A DNA stretch of 64,000 nt, taken from assembly GCF_003627795.1 (NCBI RefSeq), contig NZ_CP032686.1, positions 248,001-312,000 on the forward strand. Direction: 5' to 3'. Of the stretch, positions 17,059 to 25,228 are shown piece after piece; the first letter of the stretch is position 1; each line of letters starts with the position of its first letter. This DNA comes from Rhizobium sp. CCGE531. Its GTDB lineage: Bacteria; Pseudomonadota; Alphaproteobacteria; Rhizobiales; Rhizobiaceae. Made by a program: the position numbers and the translations under genes. Under the pieces are notes generated by a model that was not told the origin of the DNA, searched no databases, and saw only the letters and a list, made by a program, of their open reading frames with translations.

Positions 17059-17859
17059 ATGGCACATCTGACAGTCGAAACGGCTGGCATCGCGACCCGT
17101 TCCGATGGCGCCGCGGCAATCAAGATCAGGGACCTTCGGAAATCTTTCGACGGAAGGCTGGTGCTTGATGGGATCGACCTTGACGTTCCACGCGGGCGCA
17201 TCGTCAGCATCATCGGCCAAAGCGGCGGCGGAAAGACGACCCTCATGCGGTGCGTCAATCTGCTCGAACAGCCCGACGGCGGCTCCATCGAAATAAATAG
17301 CGAGGCGATTTTTGTAAAAGGTATTGTCGCTTGCAAGGATCTTGCCGGGCTGCGCCAGCGCGTCGGCATGGTATTCCAGCGCTTCAATCTGTTTCCGCAT
17401 TTGACCGCCGTGGAAAACGTCATCCTGGCACAGATGCACGCCGCGGCTGTCGGGGAGCGCGAGGCGGTGGAACGGGCAGTACGATTGCTGGCCCGTGTCG
17501 GGCTTCTGCACCGGGCGACGGCCTATCCGGAACAAATGTCCGGCGGGGAACAGCAGCGTGTCGCCATCGCGAGGGCTCTTGCTCTTTCGCCGACCGTGCT
17601 CCTGTTTGACGAGCCGACATCTGCGCTCGATCCGGAGTCGACCGGCGAGGTGTTGCGCGTGATGCGCGAGCTTGCAGGCGACGGTATGACGATGATCATC
17701 GTCACGCACGAGCTGCCATTCGCCCGGGAAGTGTCGGATTGGGTCGTCTTTATCGATGGCGGCCGGATCATCGAGCAGGGTCCGGCCGCGGATGTGCTCG
17801 ACAATCCCAGGGAGTCTCGAACGGCCGCCTATGTCGCGAGATATGCAAAGCCTGCCTGA
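17059..17859 (+). CDS. ABC transporter amino-acid ATPase (GlnQ type)
   Basis: The 266-residue ATPase is complete: Walker A GQSGGGKTT, Q loop VFQRFNLFPHLTAVEN, signature MSGGEQQRVAIARAL, Walker B VLLFDEPTSALD and switch His in IIVTHE. The first 20 residues are an extra polar extension. The Walker A has Gly-Gly-Gly before Lys instead of the more usual Ser-Gly-Lys spacing but keeps the fold's requirements. ATG 17059 follows GGGGG; an in-frame ATG at 17044 would overlap the permease. Confidence 0.93.
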   Translation: MAHLTVETAGIATRSDGAAAIKIRDLRKSFDGRLVLDGIDLDVPRGRIVSIIGQSGGGKTTLMRCVNLLEQPDGGSIEINSEAIFVKGIVACKDLAGLRQRVGMVFQRFNLFPHLTAVENVILAQMHAAAVGEREAVERAVRLLARVGLLHRATAYPEQMSGGEQQRVAIARALALSPTVLLFDEPTSALDPESTGEVLRVMRELAGDGMTMIIVTHELPFAREVSDWVVFIDGGRIIEQGPAADVLDNPRESRTAAYVARYAKPA

Positions 17860-17927
17860 CCGCAAGGTCCCGCCGGCGTATCCGCTTGGATGTTGGGTAC
17901 GCCATCGATTGGGCTGTCTAAAGAATC

Positions 17928-19133
17928 ATGGATGAGATGAATAGGATTTCGACAGATATCGCTGTCGTGGGCGGCGGCGTCATCGGCTTGGCAATTGCAC
18001 TTCGACTTCGCGCCGATGGGCGTGAGGTTATGGTCATAGAACCGCGTGAGCCGGGTTCCGGCGCCTCTTACGGCAACGCCGGGACGGTCGCCGACTACGC
18101 GGTCATACCCGTTGGAACGCCGTTGGTCCTTCGAAATTTCATGTCGCTTCTTTTCGACCCGAACAGTCCTTTATCCATCAGGGCCTCGGCACTGCCAACC
18201 CTGTTTCCTTGGCTGGCGCGATTTGCCTTTGAATCCCTCCCTCACCGCTACCGGGAAAATGCCGGCCGGATTGCCGAGCTCGTTTCGGATGCCTCGTCGG
18301 CCTGGACCGAATTTGCCGCCGAAATCGATGCTTTGAATTTCCTGTCGGCAAAAGGCTGCCTCTATCTCTACCAAACGCGTGAGGCATTCCGGGCCGCGGG
18401 CGCCGACATAGATTTGCGCCGTCGCTACGGCGTTTCGCAGGAGCTCTTGTCGGCCGGCGACGTGCTTCAGCTCGAGCCACGGCTTCCGGAATTCGAAGGC
18501 GGCGGCCTCTTTTTTCCGAACGCGATCAATCTCAGCGATCCAGGCGAGGTGATGCGACTCCTCTCCTCGGCGGTGAAGCGGGCAGGTGCTGAATTCGTCC
18601 AGGCGTCCGTTACCGGTATTGCGCGCGAGCGGCACGGCGTTCGCATTGCGGCGCCGCCATATGACGTGCGCGCCCGCACCGTTGTCATCGCCGCAGGCGC
18701 CCATTCGCGCAAACTGGCCGCAGAGATTGGCGATCCCGTGCGGCTCGACACCGAGCGCGGCTACCACGTCGAATATGACATGCCGGAACTGCCGATCGAG
18801 CGGCCGGTTTGTCCGACGGAGCACGGGTTCTATTTTTGCCCGATGAGGGGCCGCCTGCGTGTCGCAGGCCTTGTGGAACTCAGTGGTCTGACGGCTCCGG
18901 AAAATGTCCGGCTCAAACAGACCCTGGCAACGCATGCGCGCAAATTCTTTCCTGAACTTGGGACGCCAAGTCGTTCCTGGTTAGGATTTCGGCCCTCAAT
19001 GCCCAATTCCGTGCCGGTCATCAGGCCATCGAAGGGAGGGCGGGACGTTATTCTTGCTTTCGGGCACGGGCACATCGGCTTGACGTTGGCTCCCCGCACC
19101 GCCCGGCTGGTCAGCGCAATGCTGGCCGATTAG
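17928..19133 (+). CDS. FAD-dependent D-amino-acid dehydrogenase (DadA-like)
   Basis: The 401-residue product opens with the FAD-binding Rossmann motif DIAVVGGGVIGLAIALRLRA and closes with a second dinucleotide-related segment (FGHGHIGLTLAPRTARLVSA). The DAO fold also shows SYGNAGTVADYAVIPVGTP and ERGYHVEYDMPE. Such enzymes strip hydride from D-amino acids or secondary amines to give keto acids, passing electrons to the membrane. It is the last gene of the uptake unit, so the imported compound is probably its substrate, after racemisation or directly. Confidence 0.9.
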   Translation: MDEMNRISTDIAVVGGGVIGLAIALRLRADGREVMVIEPREPGSGASYGNAGTVADYAVIPVGTPLVLRNFMSLLFDPNSPLSIRASALPTLFPWLARFAFESLPHRYRENAGRIAELVSDASSAWTEFAAEIDALNFLSAKGCLYLYQTREAFRAAGADIDLRRRYGVSQELLSAGDVLQLEPRLPEFEGGGLFFPNAINLSDPGEVMRLLSSAVKRAGAEFVQASVTGIARERHGVRIAAPPYDVRARTVVIAAGAHSRKLAAEIGDPVRLDTERGYHVEYDMPELPIERPVCPTEHGFYFCPMRGRLRVAGLVELSGLTAPENVRLKQTLATHARKFFPELGTPSRSWLGFRPSMPNSVPVIRPSKGGRDVILAFGHGHIGLTLAPRTARLVSAMLAD

Positions 19134-19580
19134 TTCATTCATCACGACCAGGTCCTGGCTTTTCAACTCACACTCGCAATGCGCGGTTAAAGCAGCGCCG
19201 TCTGAGTTGAGAATGCATTTGATTTGTCAACTCCTCAGCTGTGTTCGGTATGAACCAAACGAGGCTGTTTGATCCATCGACCACGCCTCGAATAGCGCGG
19301 CCCAAAGTCACGACGGCAAGGGTCCGTGGCTGGTCGAGCGGGACGGATCGGAAGCTTTGCCGCGCTTGCAGCCATGCGTCGAGCCGTCACAAAATGGCGG
19401 AGCTTTACAAAACGAACTAGTTCGTACATTATTACCATGAGGAGTGAGGGATGCTGCGTTAGCAGCACCGATGACCGTCAGGATGAACTTGAATGTCCTG
19501 CGACCGAGTCCGGCTAAAACCTGGATTCATCACGGTCGCGGCACTCTTTCGACATCGGAATGCTTCGGGGAGGAGCGACA
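19134..19580. other. Intergenic promoter region of the quinate/shikimate unit
   Basis: About 450 bases with no credible gene. The right half holds the TetR-type operator at 19412-19425 and a ribosome site (GGGGAGGAG) just before the transporter start. The left half carries no clear signal; it probably contains the end of the amino-acid operon transcript. Confidence 0.6.
19412..19425. promoter_or_regulatory. Operator copy 1 of the quinate/shikimate regulon
   Basis: ACGAACTAGTTCGT is a perfect 14-base palindrome. It sits between a -35-like TTTACA (19404-19409) and a -10-like region (CATTAT, 19427-19432), which is the position of a repressor site. Fifteen bases from 19416 (ACTAGTTCGTACATT) are repeated exactly before the shikimate dehydrogenase gene. 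Confidence 0.7.
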
Positions 19581-20921
19581 ATGACAACACAGGTTGAACA
19601 TAAGACGCCCAGGCGGGCAGCGCTTGCGAGTTGGCTCGGAAGTGCGGTCGAGTACTATGATTTCTTCGTCTACGGGACAGCGGCTGCGCTTATTTTCCCA
19701 AAAATCTTCTTTTCGGCGGAAGATCCGCAAACGGCGGCCATCGCCTCATTTGCAACCTTTGGTGTTGCCTACATCATGCGGCCTCTGGGTGCGGTCGTTC
19801 TCGGTCACGTCGGCGACAAGTTCGGCCGCAAGAAGGTGCTGACGTTCACTTTGCTCCTTATGGGCTTTTCGACCTTCATCATCGGTTGCCTGCCGACCTA
19901 CAATCAGGCTGGCATTCTGGCGCCTGTCCTTCTGGTTCTGGCGCGATTGCTGCAAGGCATTTCGGCCGCAGGCGAACAGGCCGGTGCCAGTTCCATGACG
20001 CTTGAGCACGCCCCTGAAAACCGGCGCGCCTTCTTTACCAGCTTCACATTGAGCGGAACGCAAGCCGGCCTGATCCTTGCAACATTGGTCTTCATCCCGC
20101 TTGGAAGGCTTGATGAAGCCGCATTGATGTCCTGGGGCTGGCGCGTGCCCTTCTTTCTGAGCTTCGTGGTTGTTATCGTCGGATTCTGGGTCCGCCGAAC
20201 GCTCGCTGAAACGCCTGCCTTCCTGGAGGAAACAAAGAAGGGCGACGTCGCGAAAGTACCGCTCGTCTCGCTTTTCACCAACTATTGGGCCGATGTCCTT
20301 CGCATCATCTTTGCCGCGTTGATTTCGGTCGTCAGCACCATCTTCAGCGTCTTCACGCTGTCCTATGCGGTCAATACCATGCATATCGATCGCTCGACGA
20401 TGCTGACCGTTCTGGTTCTCGCCAATATCGTGGCACTGGGCGCCATCCCGGCATGGGCCATTCTCGCAGATCGCATCGGCCGCAAGCCGGTGTTCATCTT
20501 TGGCGCCATCGGCTGCGCGGTGTTGATCTGGCCCTATATCTGGGCCATCAGCCAGAACAATCTCATGCTCGTCTTCGTTCTCGGCATTCTGCTCTCGGGC
20601 GTGGTTTACAGCGCTTCCAACGGCATCTGGCCGTCGCTCTATGCTGAAATGTTCGACACCCGCGTGCGTCTGTCCGGCATGGCGGTCGGCACCCAGATCG
20701 GCTTTGCGCTCGGCGGTTTCGCGCCGACGATCAGTGCCGCCGTGATGGGCACCGGGCCGATGGGATGGGTGCCGGTTGCCGTGTTTACCTCGATCACAGC
20801 CTTGATCGCTGCCGTCTCCGCGGCAACCGCTACGGAGACCTACCGAACGCCGATCGATCAACTTGGCAAGGACAGGCGAGGCTTTGCAGCCTCGGTTCGC
20901 CACGCCGACAGGACGGTCTAG
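19581..20921 (+). CDS. MHS-family proton symporter, probable quinate/shikimate uptake (ShiA-like)
   Basis: The 446-residue product has twelve membrane helices and the metabolite:H+ symporter signatures: ASWLGSAVEYYDFFVYGTAA at the start, GHVGDKFGRKKVL after helix 2, and the LLQGISAAGEQAG helix 4 segment. ShiA, the shikimate transporter of E. coli, belongs here. The next genes act on dehydroshikimate and shikimate, which fits uptake of quinate or shikimate. ATG 19581 follows GGGGAGGAGCGACA; a codon seven upstream is not supported by a ribosome site. Confidence 0.88.
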   Translation: MTTQVEHKTPRRAALASWLGSAVEYYDFFVYGTAAALIFPKIFFSAEDPQTAAIASFATFGVAYIMRPLGAVVLGHVGDKFGRKKVLTFTLLLMGFSTFIIGCLPTYNQAGILAPVLLVLARLLQGISAAGEQAGASSMTLEHAPENRRAFFTSFTLSGTQAGLILATLVFIPLGRLDEAALMSWGWRVPFFLSFVVVIVGFWVRRTLAETPAFLEETKKGDVAKVPLVSLFTNYWADVLRIIFAALISVVSTIFSVFTLSYAVNTMHIDRSTMLTVLVLANIVALGAIPAWAILADRIGRKPVFIFGAIGCAVLIWPYIWAISQNNLMLVFVLGILLSGVVYSASNGIWPSLYAEMFDTRVRLSGMAVGTQIGFALGGFAPTISAAVMGTGPMGWVPVAVFTSITALIAAVSAATATETYRTPIDQLGKDRRGFAASVRHADRTV

Positions 20922-21001
20922 CCGTTAGTCTCCTGACAGCGATGACATCAAGCGATCGCGGATGAATTTGTTGAAAATCGCCAAGTGAACGGGATGAAAC
21001 A

Positions 21002-22888
21002 ATGAAAACCTCGATCGCGACTGTTTCGATCAGCGGTGACCTCAAGGAAAAACTCCAGGCCATCGCCAAGGCCGGCTTCGATGGCGTCGAAATCTTCGAG
21101 AACGATTTCCTCGCTTTCGATGAATCGCCAAGTCAGGTCGGCCGAATTGTTCGGGACCATGGGCTGGAAATCACGCTCTTTCAGCCGTTCCGGGACTTCG
21201 AGGGCATGCCTGAGCCCCTGCGCAGCCGGACTTTCGATCGGGCCGAACGCAAGTTCGATCTGATGCAGGAAATGGGGACCGACCTCGTTCTTGTCTGCTC
21301 GAACGTCTCGTCCGCGGCGCTGGGCGGCATCGACCGCGCCGCGGCCGACTTCTTCGAACTCGGCGAGAGGGCGGCCAAGCGCGGCCTGCGGGTTGGGTAT
21401 GAAGCACTTGCCTGGGGACGGCATATTCACGACCATCGTGATGCCTGGGAAATCGTCCGCCGGGCCGATCATCCGAATATCGGCCTCATTCTCGACAGCT
21501 TCCATACGCTTTCGCGCAAGATCGATGTCAATTCGATCCGGTCGATCCCGAAGGAGAAGATCTTCATCATCCAGCTTGCCGATGCGCCGCTGATCGACAT
21601 GGATCTTCTCTACTGGAGCCGTCACTTCCGCAACATGCCGGGGGAGGGCGATCTTCCCGTGCTCGAATTCATGAAGGCCGTCGCCGCGACCGGTTACGAC
21701 GGCTATCTGTCGCTGGAAATCTTCAACGACCAGTTTCGCGGCGGCTCGCCGACCGCCATTGCCGTCGATGGCCGGCGGTCGCTCGTCTATCTCGGCGACC
21801 AGGTTCGCCGTGCGGAGAACAGCAGCCTCACCTTGCCGCCCATGCCGGCGCGGGCCGACGTGGACGGCATCGCCTTTATCGAATTTACCGTGGACGAAGC
21901 CGAGGCGCCCGTTCTTTCAGATCGGCTCCGGGCGCTGGGCTTCCGACATGTCGGACGCCACAAGACAAAACGCGTCGATGTCTTCCGGCAAGGCGACATC
22001 AATCTGGTCGTCAACACCGATCCGGACGGGTTTGCCGGCGCCTCCTATGCTTTGCACGGGCAGTCGGCCTATGCGATGGGATTGTGGGTGGATGACGCCC
22101 AGGCTGCGATGGCGCGGGCCGTGGCACTTGGCGCTGAACGTTTCGAGCAGCCATTGAATCCCGGCGAGATCGAAATGCCTGCTGTCAGGGGTGTTGGCGG
22201 CGGTATCCTGTATTTTCTCGACCGCAGAAGCGCTCTTGCGCGCATATGGGAGATCGAGTTCGATCCTGTCAACGACGAGACAGATCTGCGACCGGTCGGC
22301 CTGACGGGGATAGACCATGTCGCGCAGACGACGAAATACGAGGAATTGCTGACCTGGCTGCTTTTTTACACGGCGATATTGAATGCGCATAAGACGCCGA
22401 TGGTCGATATTATCGATCCTGCCGGGGTCGTTCGCAGCCAGGTCGTCGAAAACGAGCCGGGTAGCTTGCGCATCACGCTGAACGGTGCGGAAAATCGCAA
22501 CACCTTGGCCGGGCGCTTTATCGCCGAGACCTTCGGTTCGGGCATTCAGCATCTGGCGTTCGCAACAGACGATATTTTCACGGCAGCGGCTGCCTTATCG
22601 AACAACGGTTTTGCCACCCTGATGATCTCGCCCAACTATTACGACGATCTGGAGGCGAGGTTCGGTTTGGATCCGGCCTTCACCGATCGCCTGAAGGCCC
22701 ACAACATCCTTTATGATCGCGACGATCACGGCGAATATTTCCAGCTCTACAGCCCGACCTATGGCGAAGGCTTCTTCTTCGAAATTGTCCAGCGCAGCGG
22801 CTATCGCGGATATGGTGCGGCGAATGCCATCTTTCGCATCGCCGCGCTCCGGCGTCACCTGCGGCCGATTGGTCTGCCGAAACTTTAG
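21002..22888 (+). CDS. quiC: 3-dehydroshikimate dehydratase fused to an HPPD-like VOC half
   Basis: The 628-residue product has two parts. Residues 1-270 form a sugar-isomerase-like TIM barrel with metal ligands in YEALAWGRH, LILDSFHTLS and YLSLEIFND, as in 3-dehydroshikimate dehydratases, which make protocatechuate. Residues 285-615 are two VOC modules like 4-hydroxyphenylpyruvate dioxygenase (GIDHVAQTTKYEELLTWLLF, GIQHLAFATDDIFTAAAAL, YFQLYSPTYGEGFFFEIVQR). The length and layout match the two-domain enzyme QuiC of Pseudomonas. The gene is 80 bases behind the transporter. What the second half does here is not known from sequence. Confidence 0.9.
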   Translation: MKTSIATVSISGDLKEKLQAIAKAGFDGVEIFENDFLAFDESPSQVGRIVRDHGLEITLFQPFRDFEGMPEPLRSRTFDRAERKFDLMQEMGTDLVLVCSNVSSAALGGIDRAAADFFELGERAAKRGLRVGYEALAWGRHIHDHRDAWEIVRRADHPNIGLILDSFHTLSRKIDVNSIRSIPKEKIFIIQLADAPLIDMDLLYWSRHFRNMPGEGDLPVLEFMKAVAATGYDGYLSLEIFNDQFRGGSPTAIAVDGRRSLVYLGDQVRRAENSSLTLPPMPARADVDGIAFIEFTVDEAEAPVLSDRLRALGFRHVGRHKTKRVDVFRQGDINLVVNTDPDGFAGASYALHGQSAYAMGLWVDDAQAAMARAVALGAERFEQPLNPGEIEMPAVRGVGGGILYFLDRRSALARIWEIEFDPVNDETDLRPVGLTGIDHVAQTTKYEELLTWLLFYTAILNAHKTPMVDIIDPAGVVRSQVVENEPGSLRITLNGAENRNTLAGRFIAETFGSGIQHLAFATDDIFTAAAALSNNGFATLMISPNYYDDLEARFGLDPAFTDRLKAHNILYDRDDHGEYFQLYSPTYGEGFFFEIVQRSGYRGYGAANAIFRIAALRRHLRPIGLPKL

Positions 22889-22972
22889 GCTCTCCCCATT
22901 CGCGTAAAGCCTGTGTTAAAGCTTTGATCTTCAATGATGGGCAGGGGACAGACCCAGGAAGACGGGCAGGGC

Positions 22973-23653
22973 ATGACGAAAGCGCAAGCGGCCAAGATCG
23001 AGCGTCTGACGCGAAAGAACGATCCAGACGCGACCAAGGAAAATATTCTGAAGATCGCCACCGAGGAATTTGTCGCAGCCGGTTTTTCCGGTGCGCGCGT
23101 CGATGAGATCGCCGAGCGCACCAAAACGTCCAAGCGCATGATCTATTATTATTTCGGCAGCAAGGAAGGGCTCTATCTCGCCGTTCTCGAGCAAGCCTAT
23201 ACGAAGATCCGCACGCTCGAGAGCGAGCTCGATCTCGAAAACATGCCGCCCGTTCAGGCGATGGCGCAATTGATCGCAAGCACCTTCGATCATGATGATC
23301 AGAATCCGGATTTCGTGCGCCTGGTCAGCATCGAAAACATCCATCGTGCCGAGCACATGAAGCGTTCGGTCGTCCTGTCTGAGATGAATATCGCAGTCAT
23401 CGATACCATCACGGATATCCTCGAACGCGGCTATGCCGACGGTAGCTTCGTGCGTCGGGTGGATCCCGTCGATCTGCATATGATGATCAGCGCCCAGTGC
23501 TTCTTTCGCGTTTCCAATCGCCACACGTTCGGTGCGATCTTCGAGCGCGACCTGTCCTCCGAGGAGCTGAAGAAGCGGCACAAGTCATTGATCGTCGATG
23601 CTATTCTCGCTTTTCTGAAAAATCCTTCCTCCGTGCCATCATTATGTATATAA
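22973..23653 (+). CDS. TetR-family regulator of the quinate/shikimate unit
   Basis: The protein has a typical TetR N-terminal HTH (KENILKIATEEFVAAGFSGA, RVDEIAERTKTSKRMIYYYF) followed by a ligand domain of the type fused in QuiR/VanR-like aromatic regulators (FDHDDQNPDFVRLVSIENIH). It lies 84 bases behind quiC, last gene of that unit. It is the obvious reader of the paired operators at 19412 and 25160. The start is doubtful: ATG 22973 follows GACGGGCAGGGC, while ATG 22934, 13 codons earlier, has no ribosome site. Confidence 0.88.
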   Translation: MTKAQAAKIERLTRKNDPDATKENILKIATEEFVAAGFSGARVDEIAERTKTSKRMIYYYFGSKEGLYLAVLEQAYTKIRTLESELDLENMPPVQAMAQLIASTFDHDDQNPDFVRLVSIENIHRAEHMKRSVVLSEMNIAVIDTITDILERGYADGSFVRRVDPVDLHMMISAQCFFRVSNRHTFGAIFERDLSSEELKKRHKSLIVDAILAFLKNPSSVPSLCI

Positions 23654-24015
23654 AATAATGCTTTAGCAGATTGTGGGGCAAACGTGTAATCATGAAAATT
23701 GATTATCTTTCTACACGCTATGTCTCGCGAAATTCTATGACGTACCCTCGGGTCACTGAGCTTAAACCGGCTTGAGGCTAGTATCTCCCAATTTGTCGGA
23801 ACGGCTGCTCGTTTGCTTCTTCCCACGCAGGTCAATCACCTCCTAAAATATCCAGTTTTAGCGGCCAATGAATTTGGTGAGAAAAGTAAATACAATTCTT
23901 TGTCATATACTTAGGCGCTTGAAACTTTAAATTTTAGTACTGATGTAATTTTACAATATCTGCGCGCAATAAGTCGTATAAATTAACTAAAGTAACGACT
24001 AGGGGAGCGCTGAGG
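23654..24015. other. AT-rich intergenic stretch, no gene seen
   Basis: About 360 bases, visibly richer in A and T than the rest of the window, between the TetR gene and a lipoprotein gene. No open frame of sense was found. AGGGGAGCGCTGAGG before 24016 supplies the ribosome site of the next gene. The composition break suggests a foreign junction. Confidence 0.55.
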
Positions 24016-24876
24016 ATGAAAAGTAGAATTTTTATGCTTGCTGGCGTAACGTTTATATCAGGATGCACATCTGTTCCTCGTTTTGATGGAGAAGACCCCA
24101 AAACAATCTCAACACTGTCGAGTGTCATCAAGTGTGAGGTTCAGGATACATTTAGGAGATTTGGCAAAGGATCGAACATTGATCCCGAGCGTTGGCTTCT
24201 CACATATACGATAACATCCAAAGCAGAAGAAACTGCTAGTGCGAGCGCTGATCCACTTGGATGGATTATTCCCGCACATATCGACAAGCTGGTCTTTAGC
24301 GGAAGCGCGTCAGTCAAAAGGGACGCGACTAGAACCGGCACGGCGGAATACAACATGCGTCTCAACGACAAGGATCAGGCAGCATGTAAGGACGCAAGGA
24401 GTTCGCATATCACCGTAACGCCGGCGGACTTTAAACTGAGGGAGTGGGCCAAGCAATTGGAAGTATCGAGCGGGAAACCCGACGCTTTTAGCTATACCGT
24501 CGATGTGGTCATCACAACGACCGCCTCGCTCGGCAGTGATCTAGCCAATGGTCACTTCTCAGGAACGTTGGGAACAGACGGCATGCGGCAAACGACGAGA
24601 ACTGTAGAGTTCAATTTTGCCGAGCTTGTCGACAAGCGTCCAACAGAAGTATACGTCACTAACTTCCCTGCTAAATCGTTTGTCCTGCCTTCTGAAGGCG
24701 GAAAACCGTTCCACGGTGAACTTAAAGAAATCCTTCCGCAAGGATCGGTTATAGTACCCACTTCACCTTCGCGTAAGTTGCGGCCAGAGCTCGATATCGA
24801 AAAAGCGATTGAGCAAAATCGCCAGCAACGAGGTCAGAATCGTATTGATGACATCAGGAGAGGTCTGGATTTCTGA
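24016..24876 (+). CDS. Hypothetical lipoprotein
   Basis: The 286-residue product starts MKSRIFMLAGVTFISGCTS, a signal peptide with a lipobox (Cys at 17), so it is predicted to be lipid-anchored. The rest is a beta-rich domain with polar repeats (GSASVKRDATRTGTAEYNMR, VDVVITTTASLGSDLANGHF), ending in a charged helix. Codon use is more AT-biased than in its neighbours. It interrupts the quinate/shikimate region, with AT-rich flanks, and looks like a later arrival. No family recognised. Confidence 0.75.
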   Translation: MKSRIFMLAGVTFISGCTSVPRFDGEDPKTISTLSSVIKCEVQDTFRRFGKGSNIDPERWLLTYTITSKAEETASASADPLGWIIPAHIDKLVFSGSASVKRDATRTGTAEYNMRLNDKDQAACKDARSSHITVTPADFKLREWAKQLEVSSGKPDAFSYTVDVVITTTASLGSDLANGHFSGTLGTDGMRQTTRTVEFNFAELVDKRPTEVYVTNFPAKSFVLPSEGGKPFHGELKEILPQGSVIVPTSPSRKLRPELDIEKAIEQNRQQRGQNRIDDIRRGLDF

Positions 24877-24916
24877 TCATCGTTTTCTCTTTGCAACGGC
24901 TTCATAGGGTAGGTAA

Positions 24917-24948
24917 TCAGAAAGGCGCGAACTTGGTCGCCTTTCTGA
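24917..24948. terminator. Hairpin, possible transcript end after the lipoprotein gene
   Basis: TCAGAAAGGCG, a 10-base loop, CGCCTTTCTGA: a perfect 11-base stem 41 bases past the lipoprotein stop. No T-run follows on either strand, so it is not a classic intrinsic terminator; it may simply protect the 3' end of the message. Confidence 0.4.
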
Positions 24949-24975
24949 CCCCAGCTCGTTGTTGATTTCCACCTC

Positions 24976-25143
24976 TTAATCAGCCGTTCCCCCTTTGAAA
25001 TGGCGCATCGCCGTATCGAAAATGATATCCGCGATCCACATCGCGCCGACACCGAGGACAAAGGTGATGGCATTCAAAGCCGAAATGGCCTGACACACAG
25101 CCGTTTGATCTGGACCGGGGATCTTCCTGGAGCGAGAAAGCAT
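24976..25143 (-). CDS. Small one-helix membrane protein, divergent to shikimate dehydrogenase
   Basis: A 55-codon frame reading MLSRSRKIPGPDQTAVCQ, then a helix AISALNAITFVLGVGAMWIA, then DIIFDTAMRHFKGGTAD. The hydrophobic helix with a positive, helical tail is far from random, and the frame is cut by a stop just before its ATG. The ribosome site is poor (GAGG one base from the ATG), so the true start may differ. The TetR operator lies 17 bases upstream of the ATG, so it could be under the same control. It has no known counterpart that I can name. Confidence 0.45.
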   Translation of the reverse strand: MLSRSRKIPGPDQTAVCQAISALNAITFVLGVGAMWIADIIFDTAMRHFKGGTAD

Positions 25144-25159
25144 GCCTCATATTGACTTT

Positions 25160-25173
25160 ACGTACTAGTTCGT
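25160..25173. promoter_or_regulatory. Operator copy 2 of the quinate/shikimate regulon
   Basis: ACGTACTAGTTCGT: one mismatch from a perfect palindrome, same core as the site at 19412. A -35-like TTGACT (25152-25157) precedes it with the same 15-base gap to TACATT as at the first site. It controls shikimate dehydrogenase on the plus strand and possibly the small divergent gene. Confidence 0.7.
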
Positions 25174-25228
25174 ACATTTTGCAGGCAAGCCTGTGGCATG
25201 GCTTTGATTTGCCGCTCGGGAGGAAAAA

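Noticed and set aside
19746..20903. Minus-strand open frame of 385 codons
   Set aside because: Antisense to the MHS transporter, rich in Arg, Asp, His and Gln, with no domain and no ribosome site.
24917..24948. Reading the 11-bp stem as an intrinsic terminator
   Set aside because: No T-run follows on either strand, so it is kept only as a possible 3'-end hairpin.
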